The notes: generated by a model not told the origin, from the sequence alone. Positions 1-9,583 are shown, counted from the first letter of the stretch. The stretch is DNA of 39,885 nt from Candidatus Zixiibacteriota bacterium (GCA_016926795.1 JAFGNW010000079.1:1-39885), one strand, 5' to 3'. Made by a program: numbers and translations.

Positions 1-578
1 ATAAGTTCATGGCGAGTTTCGCCGGTTTCTTTCCCTGTGAAAAACCGGTTATCGCCGGTGCCGTGGTGCTCGAAACCCCGCACCCGATTACCTACGGCGG
101 CTATACCGCGGGGCCGGCTTTCCGCAAAATCGCCGAAAACTATTCGGTTTTAAATCCGGATTTGTTCACCACCCCGGAACGGATGCTGGTGGAGAAGTCG
201 CGGCGGCTCGACAAGACGGTCGAAGTCCCGGATTTTGTCGGGCGGGATATCGTACAGGCCAGGATGCTGGCCGAACGCGAGGGGGTGAAACTGAGAGGCA
301 CCGCCGCTGAGGGGACGGTGGTCTGGCAGTTTCCCCCCGCTGATAGAATTTTATTTGATTCCGACGAAGTGCTGGTGGTGGTCGCAATCCCCGAGAAAAA
401 AAGTTTTGTCATGGCGGACCTGACCGGTCTGTCGGTCCGGAAGGTGGCCGCCTTCTTGAACTTTATCGGGATCAGTTATACTATCGAAGGAAACGGCCGG
501 GTAGTGAGACAATCGGTCAAGCCCGGCGAAACAGTGACAACCGGGACGGTTTGTCGGCTGCAATGCCGGCCCGGATGA
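1..578 (+). CDS. ftsI: FtsI-type penicillin-binding protein, C-terminal part (PASTA domains)
   Basis: This is the 3' end of a gene that starts before the window; the reading frame is open from position 3 and ends in TGA at 576-578. The visible 191 residues begin inside the end of the transpeptidase domain: the segment ASFAGFFP followed by VIAGAVVLETP and ITYGGYTAGPAFRKIAE is the standard end of a class B PBP. After it come two PASTA-like repeats, roughly residues 72-127 (starting VEVPDFVGR) and 128-190 (starting FVMADLTGLSV). Class B PBPs cross-link septal peptidoglycan in the periplasm together with FtsW. The position just before murE matches ftsI in dcw clusters. The catalytic SxxK, SxN and KTG motifs lie outside the window. 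PASTA repeats on FtsI/SpoVD-like PBPs occur in Gram-positives and in several FCB lineages. Confidence 0.93.
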   Translation, partial: KFMASFAGFFPCEKPVIAGAVVLETPHPITYGGYTAGPAFRKIAENYSVLNPDLFTTPERMLVEKSRRLDKTVEVPDFVGRDIVQARMLAEREGVKLRGTAAEGTVVWQFPPADRILFDSDEVLVVVAIPEKKSFVMADLTGLSVRKVAAFLNFIGISYTIEGNGRVVRQSVKPGETVTTGTVCRLQCRPG

Positions 579-582
579 GGAG
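577..582 (+). promoter_or_regulatory. Ribosome binding site that fixes the murE start at ATC 589
   Basis: GAGGAG lies six bases before ATC 589. The murE reading frame is open back to a stop at 535-537, but between that stop and codon 65 of the family-length protein it contains no ATG, GTG or TTG. The only codon with a proper Shine-Dalgarno spacing is the ATC. The nearby ATG at 575 is in another frame and stops within 12 codons. Confidence 0.55.
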
Positions 583-588
583 TTCAAA

Positions 589-2073
589 ATCACTCTTAAA
601 GAACTCATAAAAAACATCCCGGAGGCTCAACTCAGCGGTGACGGTGATATCATTATCGAGAATATCGATTATGATTCCCGCCTGGTTAAGAAGAACGCCC
701 TTTTCTTCGCGGTAACGGGATTCAAAGTCGACGGTTACGATTATGTCGAGCAGGCGATAACCAACGGCGCTGTTGCCGTTATGGGAGAGCGAAAAAGCTG
801 CCCTCGGGCGGCCAACCATGTCACCGTTAAAAACGTACGCGAAGCCATGGCCGAGGTGGCTGCCCGCTTTTATGGTTACCCCGGGTTGAAAATAAAAGCG
901 GTGGGGGTGACCGGTACCAACGGCAAGACCACCACCTGTTTCATGCTCAAAAAGATTCTTGAGGCGCGCGATAAAACCGTCGGCCTGGTAACCTCGCTGG
1001 AATATGATACCGGCCGGGATATCTTTCCCGCCGAGCGCACCACTCCGGAATCTCTCGATTTGCAACGGCTGTTGTTTTTGATGAAAAGCAATTACTGTGT
1101 CAACGCTGTTATCGAGGTGTCCTCGCACGCCCTGGCGCTGCACCGGGTCGACAATATCAAGTTCACGGTGGCGGTGTTCACTAACCTGACGCGCGACCAT
1201 CTCGATTTCCACAAGGATATGGACGAGTATCTGAAAACCAAAGCGCTGCTTCTGGAAAAACTGGCCGGGCCGATGAGTTACGCCGTCATCAATCTAGATG
1301 TGCCGGAATTTCGGCCCCTGTTCGGAGAACTGGCCTCCGCCTATATCAGCTATTCACTGGAAAACAGCCAGGCCGATGTTTACTGTGGCAACTTTGACCT
1401 CGAGCCGGGGGGCACCATTTTTGATTTAGTGACGCCGATGGGCACCCGAACGGTCAACCTGGGTTTGCCGGGTCGTTTCAACCTGATGAACGCCCTGGCG
1501 GCCGCTTCGGGCGGTCTGGCTGCCGGCATCGATATCGACAGTGTGGTCAACGGCCTGGAAACCGTGCGGCCGCTGCCGGGTCGTTTCAACCATATCGATT
1601 TTGGTCAGCCTTTCGCTCTCTATATCGATTACGCCCACACCCCGGACGCCATCACGCGTTTGTGCGAAGCCGCCCGGGAATTGAATCCCGGTAAGCTGCT
1701 GCTTTTATTCGGCTGCGGCGGCGACCGCGACCGGGGAAAACGGCCGATGATGGGCAGGGCGGCGATGGACAGCGCCGATTATGTCATAGTGACTTCCGAC
1801 AATCCCCGCAGTGAGGACCCGCTGGCCATCATCGAAGATATCAAGCCTTCGCTAAGCGGCGACAAATATGAAATCATGCCCGACCGGAGGGAAGCCGTCG
1901 CCAGCATTTTGAAAAAAGCCGAGGCCGGGGACGTGGTCCTTCTGGCCGGCAAAGGGGCGGAAAAATATCAGGAAATTAACGGGGTACGGCATCCCTATAA
2001 CGAAAGAAAAACCGCCGTGGAAATTCTGGCGGAGATGGGTTATAACCAATCGGTGACCGACGAGGAGAATTGA
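589..2073 (+). CDS. murE: UDP-MurNAc-L-Ala-D-Glu:meso-diaminopimelate ligase MurE
   Basis: Cytoplasmic ATP-dependent ligase adding the third residue of the peptidoglycan stem peptide. Taking ATC 589 as start gives 494 residues, normal for MurE. The N-terminal segment (TLKELIKNIPEAQLSG, then IENIDYDSRLV) matches the family N-domain and would be lost if the first ATG (781) were used. The P-loop VTGTNGKTTT is near residues 107-116; the motif DNPRSE is near 404-409, and DNPR is the signature of meso-diaminopimelate rather than lysine addition. It follows ftsI by 10 bases, and its TGA overlaps the TTG start of murF by four. The start is odd: an ATC, a sequencing error changing ATG to ATC, or a frameshifted N-terminus are the options. 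Confidence 0.95.
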   Translation: MTLKELIKNIPEAQLSGDGDIIIENIDYDSRLVKKNALFFAVTGFKVDGYDYVEQAITNGAVAVMGERKSCPRAANHVTVKNVREAMAEVAARFYGYPGLKIKAVGVTGTNGKTTTCFMLKKILEARDKTVGLVTSLEYDTGRDIFPAERTTPESLDLQRLLFLMKSNYCVNAVIEVSSHALALHRVDNIKFTVAVFTNLTRDHLDFHKDMDEYLKTKALLLEKLAGPMSYAVINLDVPEFRPLFGELASAYISYSLENSQADVYCGNFDLEPGGTIFDLVTPMGTRTVNLGLPGRFNLMNALAAASGGLAAGIDIDSVVNGLETVRPLPGRFNHIDFGQPFALYIDYAHTPDAITRLCEAARELNPGKLLLLFGCGGDRDRGKRPMMGRAAMDSADYVIVTSDNPRSEDPLAIIEDIKPSLSGDKYEIMPDRREAVASILKKAEAGDVVLLAGKGAEKYQEINGVRHPYNERKTAVEILAEMGYNQSVTDEEN

Positions 2074-3461
2074 TTAGTTTGAGTTTCGCCCAACTGGCCC
2101 GTATGCTGGGCGGTCGGCTGTATGAAAAGCCGGGCGCCGAGCCGTCGTTCACGGGTATCTCGATTGACAGTCGCACGCTGCGCGAGCGCGAGCTGTTTTT
2201 CGCCCTGCGGGGGGGAAAGTACGACGGACATGATTATATCGACCAGGCCCTTCAAAAAGGCGCCGCCGGTGTCGTGGTCGAGACAACCTGCCCCGGCCTG
2301 GACAAAATTACGGGCCGGACCATGGTCGTAGCGGTGACCGACAGCCATGAAGCCTTGCTTAAACTGGCGTTCGATTACCGGAATAAAGTCAGGGCGCAAT
2401 ATCTGGTCGTAACTGGTTCCAACGGCAAAACCACTACCAAAGAATTAATTTATTACCTGTTGACGGCTGTAACCGAGGGCGTTTACCGTTCACCGGGAAA
2501 TCTGAACAATCTTTACGGTCTGCCGCTGTCGATTTTTTCGATGCCGCACGAGACCAAAACAGCGGTGATGGAACTCGGCATATCCGTGCCGGGAGAAATG
2601 ACCCGCCTGGCGCACATCGTCCGACCGGATATGATAATCATCACCAACGTCGGCCCCACCCATCTCGAGACGCTCGGGACGGTCGAGGGCGTCGCCCGCG
2701 CCAAGCTGGAACTGGTCCGGGAGGCCGCTCCCGATGTTACGGTTATTATTAACGGCGAGGACCGGGTGCTGCTTGCCGAGACGAAAAAAATCAAAAATGA
2801 TTTTATAACCTTTGGTCTGGAAAGCGAAGTTGTTTTTAAGCCGGATAGAATCGAGCAGGTTGACGGGGGAAACCGGGTGACGGTGGACGGTTTGATGTTC
2901 AACCTCCCGCTGTTCGGACGTTACCAGGTTTACAACTTCATGGCCGCCTACGCTGCGGTCAAAACGCTGGGTTACGTTTTCGATGACGTTGACACTTCGA
3001 CGATAACTTTTCAGACGGCGCCCATGCGGGGGCAGTTTGTCGAAATTAACGGGGTGACATTCATCTCCGACTGTTACAACGCCAATCCCGAATCGGTCAA
3101 AGGCGGCCTGGTATCATTTGCTGCCCAGAGAGCCAAAAAGCGCCGGATAATAATTCTGGGCGATATGCTGGAGCTGGGCGCCCGAGAGGAGGAGCTGCAC
3201 CGTGAAATCGGCCGCCTTCTCTCCGGACAGACTTTTGACCGGGCGGTTCTGGTCGGGCCGCTCGCTAAATTCTATATGGATGAACTTGTCAAAGCGGGTA
3301 TCAAAGGTGATAAAATCAGGCATATCGTCGAGGTCGAAGCCGCCGCGGCGGAAATGTTGAAAATCTTTGAACCCGGCGACCTGGTATATATCAAGGGGTC
3401 GCGGGGTATCGGTCTGGAAAAAATTATGGATGTCTGGAAAAAACGGGGAGGAAACGCCTGA
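2070..3461 (+). CDS. murF: UDP-MurNAc-tripeptide:D-Ala-D-Ala ligase MurF
   Basis: Cytoplasmic ligase that adds D-alanyl-D-alanine to complete the UDP-MurNAc-pentapeptide. It has 463 residues, typical for the family. The N-domain carries the substrate-binding segment FTGISIDSRTL. The P-loop VVTGSNGKTTTKE is near residue 114, and DCYNANPESV in the C-terminal half is the usual MurF signature. The start is TTG 2070, overlapping the murE stop (TTGA), preceded by GAGGAG with good spacing. The ddl gene that supplies D-Ala-D-Ala is not in the window. Confidence 0.97.
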   Translation: MISLSFAQLARMLGGRLYEKPGAEPSFTGISIDSRTLRERELFFALRGGKYDGHDYIDQALQKGAAGVVVETTCPGLDKITGRTMVVAVTDSHEALLKLAFDYRNKVRAQYLVVTGSNGKTTTKELIYYLLTAVTEGVYRSPGNLNNLYGLPLSIFSMPHETKTAVMELGISVPGEMTRLAHIVRPDMIIITNVGPTHLETLGTVEGVARAKLELVREAAPDVTVIINGEDRVLLAETKKIKNDFITFGLESEVVFKPDRIEQVDGGNRVTVDGLMFNLPLFGRYQVYNFMAAYAAVKTLGYVFDDVDTSTITFQTAPMRGQFVEINGVTFISDCYNANPESVKGGLVSFAAQRAKKRRIIILGDMLELGAREEELHREIGRLLSGQTFDRAVLVGPLAKFYMDELVKAGIKGDKIRHIVEVEAAAAEMLKIFEPGDLVYIKGSRGIGLEKIMDVWKKRGGNA

Positions 3462-4549
3462 TGCTGTATCATCTGTTGTTGCCGCTGACCGAATACGTAT
3501 CCGGGTTCAACCTTTTCCGTTATATCACCTTCCGAACGGCCGGGGCGACCGTGACGGCAATTATCATTTGTTTGTTTTTAGGACCCTTCTTTATCAATTT
3601 GCTCAAGAAGTATCAGGTGCGGGAAAGTATCCGTCTTGAAGGTCCGACCAGCCACCAGAAAAAAGCGGGGACGCCGACTATGGGCGGATTGATTATCCTG
3701 GCCGGTATCATCATCCCCTCCCTGCTGTGGGCGCGGCTGGACAATTTCTATATTCTCTCACTGCTGCTGGTTACAGTCTGGCTGGGGATAATCGGTTTCA
3801 TGGACGATTACTTGAAGTGCATTAAAAGACAGCCGCGCGGGTTGGTAGCCCGAAAGAAACTGGTCGGGCAGATTCTGCTGGGTCTGGTATTCGCCCTCTT
3901 TCTGACCTACATGGCGCCCGGCGGCCAGTACAACGGTATGACCAACATCCCGTTTTTCAAAAATTACGTGCTCAATCTGGGGATTTTATATGTCCCGTTT
4001 ATCGTGCTGGTAATAACCAGTTCCTCGAACGCCGTCAACCTCACCGACGGTCTCGACGGTCTGGCAATCGGCCTGTGCGGCATCTGTTTTCTGACTTTCA
4101 CCGGGTTTGTCTATGTGTCCGGTCGGCTGGATTTTTCCAGCTATCTCCAGATTGAGTATTTCCCCGGCAGCGGCGAGCTGGCCGTTTACTGCGGGGCGGC
4201 GCTGGGGGCAGTGCTCGGTTTCCTTTGGTTCAATTCCAACCCGGCCGAGGTTTTTATGGGCGACACCGGCTCGCTGGCGCTGGGCGGGGCGCTGGGTGCC
4301 ATCGCGATTATGATAAAGAAAGAATTACTCCTGGTTATTGTCGGCGGGGTGTTCGTGGTTGAGGTCCTGTCGGTGATTATCCAGGTATTGTCATATAAAT
4401 ATCGGGGCGGCAGGCGAGTGTTCAAAATGGCGCCTTTGCACCACCATTTCGAACTCAAGGGCTGGCCGGAAGCCAAAGTGGTAGTCCGTTTCTGGATTCT
4501 CGGTGCGCTGTGCGCCCTGTTAACCTTAGCGACGTTGAAAGTGCGATGA
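3461..4549 (+). CDS. mraY: Phospho-MurNAc-pentapeptide transferase MraY
   Basis: Integral inner-membrane enzyme that transfers phospho-MurNAc-pentapeptide to undecaprenyl phosphate, forming lipid I. It has 362 residues and about ten hydrophobic segments. Family signatures are visible: FMDDYLK around residue 110 (catalytic Asp pair), NAVNLTDGLDGLA, FMGDTGSLALGG, and the histidine-rich APLHHHFELKGWPE near the C-terminus. ATG 3461 overlaps the murF TGA by one base, implying translational coupling. Confidence 0.98.
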   Translation: MLYHLLLPLTEYVSGFNLFRYITFRTAGATVTAIIICLFLGPFFINLLKKYQVRESIRLEGPTSHQKKAGTPTMGGLIILAGIIIPSLLWARLDNFYILSLLLVTVWLGIIGFMDDYLKCIKRQPRGLVARKKLVGQILLGLVFALFLTYMAPGGQYNGMTNIPFFKNYVLNLGILYVPFIVLVITSSSNAVNLTDGLDGLAIGLCGICFLTFTGFVYVSGRLDFSSYLQIEYFPGSGELAVYCGAALGAVLGFLWFNSNPAEVFMGDTGSLALGGALGAIAIMIKKELLLVIVGGVFVVEVLSVIIQVLSYKYRGGRRVFKMAPLHHHFELKGWPEAKVVVRFWILGALCALLTLATLKVR

Positions 4550-5937
4550 CGGTAGAAGAAAGAATAAAAGGCCGTAAGATAGGCATAATCGGCATGGCCC
4601 GCTCCGGTCTGGCGGCGGCCCTGCTGGCAAAAAGATTTGGCGGCGCTCCTTTGGTATCCGACTCTGCCCGGGCGGAATTAGTCGCCCCGCAGACCGAAAC
4701 GCTCCGACAAGAGGGGATTCCGTACGAAACCGGTGGCCATACGGAACAACTTCTGGGCAGCGATTATTTGATAATTTCACCGGGAGTGCCGCCGAACATT
4801 GATATCGTCGTTAAAGCCCGAGCGGAGGGCCTGCCTATTTTCTCCGAGCTGGAATTCGCTTCCTGGGTATGCCGGGGAAAAATTATCGCCGTCACCGGCT
4901 CCAACGGCAAGACCACCACCACCACTCTCATCGGGGAAATTTTCAAGGAGGCTGGTTTTGAGACCTGGGTCTGCGGTAATATCGGCCGACCCTTTGCCGA
5001 AATCGCCGATAAGGTCACCGAGAGCGGAGTAGCCGTAGTCGAGGTGTCCACTTTCCAGCTGGAGGCTATCGAGGATTTCCGCCCGCATATCGCCGCTATT
5101 TTGAACCTGACGCCGGACCATATTGACCGCCATGGCAGTTTCGAGGCTTACAAGCAGATGAAATACCGCATCACCGAAAATCAGGCAGCCGAGGATTTCT
5201 TAATTTTAAACCATGACGACCCGGAAATAAGCGCCGCTAAAATCAGCACCAGGGCGAAAATACTGTCCTTCTCGATAAAGCCGCCGAACAGCGCCAATAC
5301 ATTTGTCAAAGACGACAGTCTGTTCAGCAATTATAAAAACCGGCAAATAAAAATAATGAAAGTTACGGAGATAAACATTCCCGGCCGGCACAACCTTCAG
5401 AACGCCGCCACCGCCGCTTTGACGGCCGTGCTTTTCGATATCTCTTCGGAGGTGATGCGGAAAGTATTGAAGGAATTTCCCGGGGTGGAACACCGCCTGG
5501 AAAACACCGGTACGGTGGCGGGGGTTTATTTTATCAACGATTCGAAAGCCACTAACGTCGATTCGGTCTGTGTGGCGCTGCAGTCGATGACCCGACCCGT
5601 GTACCTGATTCTGGGCGGTCGCGACAAAGGCGCCGGCTATGAACCGATTATCGAGGTCGGCAGGGATCGGATCAAAGGTATTTTGGCCATCGGCGAGGCT
5701 CGCGAGAAAATATTCAACGCCCTCGGACAGAGTTTCCCCACCCAGTTCGCCGACTCGCTCGAAGAGGCCGTCCACCGGTGTTTCGAACTGGCCCTGCCGG
5801 GGGAGACGGTGCTGCTATCGCCGGGCTGCGCCAGTTTCGACATGTTTGAAAATTTCGAACACCGCGGCAAGGTATTTAAGGCGGTGGTCGATTCGTTGAG
5901 AAAGAACAAGAAAAAAGATGAAACGCTCTCGAACTGA
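4546..5937 (+). CDS. murD: UDP-MurNAc-L-Ala:D-glutamate ligase MurD
   Basis: Cytoplasmic ligase adding D-Glu, the second stem-peptide residue. From ATG 4546 (overlapping the mraY stop as ATGA) it has 463 residues. A GTG at 4510 is in frame, but a start there would lie well inside mraY. The N-domain begins KIGIIGMARSG, a Rossmann-like UDP-binding start. The P-loop VTGSNGKTTTTT is near residue 116, followed by ILNLTPDHIDRHG and GVEHRLE. The C-terminal signature LSPGCASFDMFENFEHRG is typical of MurD. Its 3' end overlaps ftsW by 20 bases. Confidence 0.97.
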   Translation: MTVEERIKGRKIGIIGMARSGLAAALLAKRFGGAPLVSDSARAELVAPQTETLRQEGIPYETGGHTEQLLGSDYLIISPGVPPNIDIVVKARAEGLPIFSELEFASWVCRGKIIAVTGSNGKTTTTTLIGEIFKEAGFETWVCGNIGRPFAEIADKVTESGVAVVEVSTFQLEAIEDFRPHIAAILNLTPDHIDRHGSFEAYKQMKYRITENQAAEDFLILNHDDPEISAAKISTRAKILSFSIKPPNSANTFVKDDSLFSNYKNRQIKIMKVTEINIPGRHNLQNAATAALTAVLFDISSEVMRKVLKEFPGVEHRLENTGTVAGVYFINDSKATNVDSVCVALQSMTRPVYLILGGRDKGAGYEPIIEVGRDRIKGILAIGEAREKIFNALGQSFPTQFADSLEEAVHRCFELALPGETVLLSPGCASFDMFENFEHRGKVFKAVVDSLRKNKKKDETLSN

Positions 5938-7015
5938 GAAAACATACGACGAAAAACTCTTTTTCGGTTACCTGTTTATGCTCCTGGTGGGGCTGGTGAT
6001 GGTCTATTCGACCTCGTCGATGATTGCCGAGAGCCGCCACGGTTCGCACCTTTATTTCTTCGGTCGCCAGCTGGTCTGGGCGTTCTTGTCGCTTATAGCC
6101 ATCTATGTGATAATGAAACTCGATTTGAAGAAACTGACGGTTTACTCGCCGCCGCTGATATTCGTGACGCTGTTGATGTTGATAGCGGTCTTTTTCATGC
6201 CCGCCCGCAATGGAGCGCATCGCTGGATCGTCCTCGGTCCGGTTTCGGTGCAGCCGTCGGAAATTTTCAAATTCCTCACCATTTGTTACCTGGCTTTCTC
6301 GTTGGCCAACCCCAAGCGAAATATGACGGACCTCAAACAGGTGTTGCTGCCGTACCTGCCGATTATCGGCGTCGGTCTGGGATTGATTTTGCTGGAGCCG
6401 GACCTGGGCAGCACCATCGTCATCCTCATAACCACCGTGGGAATATTTTATCTCGCCGGGGCAAGGGTCAAGCATCTGGCGCTGGCTATCCTGCCACAAA
6501 TAGGTCTGGCGGCTATCGTGGTGTTTGGTCTGGGCTATAAAAAAGCTCGCATGATGAGCTATATCGATGCGGTTTGGGACCCCCTCCAGGGCAGTTATCA
6601 TCTCAAACAGGCGGTACTGACACTGGGCTCGGGGGGTGTTTTCGGCACCGGCCTGGGTGAGGGGCGCCAGAAATTATTCTTCCTGCCCTACCCGCATACC
6701 GATTTCATTTTCGCCGGTATCGGCGAGGAACTGGGTTTAATCGGCTTGTTGATAATCCTGGGCGGTTTTTTCTTTATTCTGCGGCGGGGCCTGGCGATTG
6801 CATCGGCGCAACCCGACCGGTTCGGATTCCTGCTTGCGACCGGCATGACCTGGTCGCTTTTTATCAACGTCGCCGTCAACCTGGGAGTGGTCACCGGCTT
6901 GCTGCCGGTTACGGGCCTGGCGCTGCCGTTTCTGTCCTATGGCGGGTCATCGTTACTGATGTCCAGCGCAGCAGTCGGTGTACTGTTGAATCTGTCGCGG
7001 AGGTGCGTGCGATGA
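5918..7015 (+). CDS. ftsW: Lipid II polymerase FtsW (SEDS family)
   Basis: Polytopic inner-membrane glycosyltransferase of the SEDS family, partner of FtsI at the septum. It has 365 residues with about ten hydrophobic segments. Family signatures include NGAHRWIVLGPVSVQPSEIFK, LEPDLGSTIVI, FLPYPHTDFIFAGIGEELG and the C-terminal LPFLSYGGSSLL. The lysine- and arginine-containing N-terminus (KRSRTEKTYDEKL) precedes the first membrane segment. ATG 5918 lies inside the end of murD. The position between murD and murG identifies it as FtsW rather than RodA. Confidence 0.96.
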   Translation: MKRSRTEKTYDEKLFFGYLFMLLVGLVMVYSTSSMIAESRHGSHLYFFGRQLVWAFLSLIAIYVIMKLDLKKLTVYSPPLIFVTLLMLIAVFFMPARNGAHRWIVLGPVSVQPSEIFKFLTICYLAFSLANPKRNMTDLKQVLLPYLPIIGVGLGLILLEPDLGSTIVILITTVGIFYLAGARVKHLALAILPQIGLAAIVVFGLGYKKARMMSYIDAVWDPLQGSYHLKQAVLTLGSGGVFGTGLGEGRQKLFFLPYPHTDFIFAGIGEELGLIGLLIILGGFFFILRRGLAIASAQPDRFGFLLATGMTWSLFINVAVNLGVVTGLLPVTGLALPFLSYGGSSLLMSSAAVGVLLNLSRRCVR

Positions 7016-8175
7016 CGGCTCCCCACAAAACTGCCCGGCTGCTTTTCGCCGGCGGCGGTACTGGCGGACATCTTTATCCCGCAGTGGCGATTGCCGACCG
7101 GATTACGGAACTGTTGGAAGGGATAAGACCCGTGGAAATAATTTTCGTCGGCACCAAACGCGGTCTGGAATACCGTCTGGGAGAAGAGCTCGGTTACCCG
7201 CTGCGGCTTATCAACGTCCGCGGCCTGGTACGGTCTTTTTCCCCGACCAATCTGCTGGTACCGTTCGTGCTGCTCGGCGCCTTGAGAAAAGCTGCGTCGC
7301 TTTTAAAAAAATTCGACCCGCATATAGTTATCGGCACCGGTGGTTATGTTTCCTGGCCGGTTCTGAGAATGGCCGCAAGGAAAAAAATTACCGCCGTCAT
7401 CCAGGAACAAAACTCTTTTCCGGGTATCACCACCCGCAAGCTGGCGCCGAAGGTCGATAAAATTTATCTCGGCTCGGAGAAAGCCCGGGAGTATTTGAAA
7501 ACCACCGCTCCGATAACGGTGACGGGCAACCCGGTGCGGCGCTCGCTGCTCGGCGGTGACCGAGTCGAAGCCCTGGAAAAATTCAAGCTCGACCCGACGA
7601 AGAAAACCATCCTTATAATCGGCGGCTCGCAGGGCGCCCGGGCGCTTAACCGGGCGATTTTGAAAAATCTGGAACAGGAAGCACTAAACGAAAAATATCA
7701 ATTGTTATGGCAAACGGGAAAAAGGGATTACAAGGAGGTAATCGCATCGTCGGGTGAGAAGGTCAAGCATCACTCCCTTTTTCCCTTTGAAAATAATATG
7801 GCGCTGGTGTACGCCGCCGCGGACCTGGTCATTTCCCGGGCCGGGGCGCTGGCCCTGGCGGAGTTCGAAGCCTGCCGCCTGCCAGCGATTCTGGTTCCCT
7901 ATCCCTTTGCGGCCGGGGACCATCAACGGCACAACGCCCGGGAGTTCGTCGAACGGGGATTCGCGGTCATGTTCGATGAAAAGGAACTGCCGCAGGTGAG
8001 CCTGCTGAAAAAAGCGACCGCCCTTATGGAATCCGGCGAGGCGGGCACCTTGCGGGAAAATATCGTGAAAGCGACTGCAAACAAAAAGCCGGCGGTGGAT
8101 ATTATCGCCGAGGACATCATCAACCTTATTTCCGAACGGGAAAGGCGGGAAGGACAGATTGACAACGGAAGTTAA
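7012..8175 (+). CDS. murG: UDP-GlcNAc:lipid I GlcNAc transferase MurG
   Basis: Peripheral inner-membrane glycosyltransferase (GT28) that converts lipid I to lipid II. From ATG 7012 it has 387 residues; GGAGG at 6999-7003 supports this start over the in-frame GTG at 7003. The N-terminal glycine loop FAGGGTGGHLYPAVA is diagnostic. IGTGGYVSWPV, IQEQNSFPG and VTGNPVR follow in the N-domain. The C-domain has IIGGSQGARALN and the UDP-GlcNAc-binding stretch SRAGALALAEFEACRLPAILVP, split by a few residues from AAGDHQRHNAREF. ATG overlaps the ftsW TGA. Confidence 0.97.
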   Translation: MTAPHKTARLLFAGGGTGGHLYPAVAIADRITELLEGIRPVEIIFVGTKRGLEYRLGEELGYPLRLINVRGLVRSFSPTNLLVPFVLLGALRKAASLLKKFDPHIVIGTGGYVSWPVLRMAARKKITAVIQEQNSFPGITTRKLAPKVDKIYLGSEKAREYLKTTAPITVTGNPVRRSLLGGDRVEALEKFKLDPTKKTILIIGGSQGARALNRAILKNLEQEALNEKYQLLWQTGKRDYKEVIASSGEKVKHHSLFPFENNMALVYAAADLVISRAGALALAEFEACRLPAILVPYPFAAGDHQRHNAREFVERGFAVMFDEKELPQVSLLKKATALMESGEAGTLRENIVKATANKKPAVDIIAEDIINLISERERREGQIDNGS

Positions 8176-8212
8176 GACGGTCGTAATTAAAAAATTCGCG
8201 CGGGAAAAGCTT

Positions 8213-9583
8213 ATGTTTGGAAGATTCAAAAAACTTTATTTCGTCGGTATCGGCGGCGCGGGCATGTCCGGCATCGCCGAGATACTCTGCAATCTGGGTT
8301 TCCAGGTAAAGGGTTCCGACAGCACCCCCAGCGAAGTGACCGAGTACCTGCAGACGCTTGGCATCGTCATCGCCCCGGAGCACCGCGCGGCTAATATCGA
8401 GGACGCCGACGTCGTGATAATCTCCTCGGCGGTGGGGGAGAATAATGCCGAAGTGGTCGAAGCCCGGCGGCGGGGTATACCCGTCATCAAACGGGCCGAG
8501 ATGCTGGGTGAGTTAATGCGGTTGAAGTTCGCTGTCGGAATCGCCGGCACCCACGGTAAGACGACCACGACTTCGATGGTGGGCCGGATTCTGCAACACG
8601 GCCAGCTCAACCCGACCCTGATAGTCGGCGGCATCGTGGCCGAACTTGGCACCGGCGCCAGTCTTGGCAGCGGCGATTACATGGTCACCGAAGTAGACGA
8701 GTACGACCGCTCCATCCTGGCCATGTTTCCCAGCATGGCGGTGGTGCTCAATATCGAGCCGGATCATCTTGATTGCTACGCCGACATGGATGATTTAAAA
8801 AACGCTTTTCTCAGTTATATCAACCGTGTGCCGTTTTTCGGTTCAGCTATTATCTCCGCGGATGATGACAATATCAGTTTGCTGAAGCCGCGCATTACCC
8901 GGCCGTACAAGACCTTCGGGTTTGCGACCGAGGCTGACTACCGGGTTGTGGACGTCCGGCTGGAAACCGGCCGCTCGCTGTTTTCTGTCTATTACGAAGG
9001 AGAACTCCTCGGAGAAATTATTCTTAACGTGCCCGGTCGGCACAATGTCGCCAACGCCCTGGCGGCGGTGGCTGTGGCCAACGAACTGCAGGTGCCCTTT
9101 GTGACGATAGCCGAAGCCCTCAGGGGCTTCCGGGGTGTCGGCCGCCGTTTTGAAATTGTCGGCGAGGTTAACGATATTATACTGGTCGATGATTATGCGC
9201 ACCATCCGACCGAACTCAAAGCCGCCCTGACGACCGCGCGGGGATACAACCGGCGATTGATAGTCGTTTTCCAGCCGCACCTGTACAGCCGCACGCAGTA
9301 TTTCATGCGCGAATTCGCCGAGGTTCTTATGCTGGCCGACAAGTGTATCCTGACCGATATCTATCCCGCCCGCGAGGAACCGATCGAGGGAGTGACCTCG
9401 GAACTTATCAAGAACGAAGCCGAGAAGTCCGGTCGGGGTGATTTCAGCTGTGTCGGTAAGAAAGAAAACGCCGTCGAGGCAATCGCCGAAGCGGTCCGGC
9501 CGGGTGATATGGTTATGCTCGTCGGGGCCGGTTCGATCACACACATAAAAAGTCTGGTGTTGAATAGATTGAAGAAGTTATGA
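8213..9583 (+). CDS. murC: UDP-MurNAc:L-alanine ligase MurC
   Basis: Cytoplasmic ligase that attaches L-Ala to UDP-MurNAc, the first step of stem-peptide assembly. From ATG 8213 it has 456 residues beginning MFGRFKKLYFVGIGGAGMSG, the usual MurC start. A longer form from TTG 8159 overlaps the end of murG, has GGAAGGA just upstream, and adds 18 residues; it cannot be excluded. The P-loop AGTHGKTTTTSM is near residue 111, followed by EVDEYDRS, NIEPDHLDCY, and the C-terminal DDYAHHPTELKA and FQPHLYSRT. The frame ends four bases into ftsQ (ATGA). In many dcw clusters murB or ddl comes next; neither does here. Confidence 0.96.
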   Translation: MFGRFKKLYFVGIGGAGMSGIAEILCNLGFQVKGSDSTPSEVTEYLQTLGIVIAPEHRAANIEDADVVIISSAVGENNAEVVEARRRGIPVIKRAEMLGELMRLKFAVGIAGTHGKTTTTSMVGRILQHGQLNPTLIVGGIVAELGTGASLGSGDYMVTEVDEYDRSILAMFPSMAVVLNIEPDHLDCYADMDDLKNAFLSYINRVPFFGSAIISADDDNISLLKPRITRPYKTFGFATEADYRVVDVRLETGRSLFSVYYEGELLGEIILNVPGRHNVANALAAVAVANELQVPFVTIAEALRGFRGVGRRFEIVGEVNDIILVDDYAHHPTELKAALTTARGYNRRLIVVFQPHLYSRTQYFMREFAEVLMLADKCILTDIYPAREEPIEGVTSELIKNEAEKSGRGDFSCVGKKENAVEAIAEAVRPGDMVMLVGAGSITHIKSLVLNRLKKL

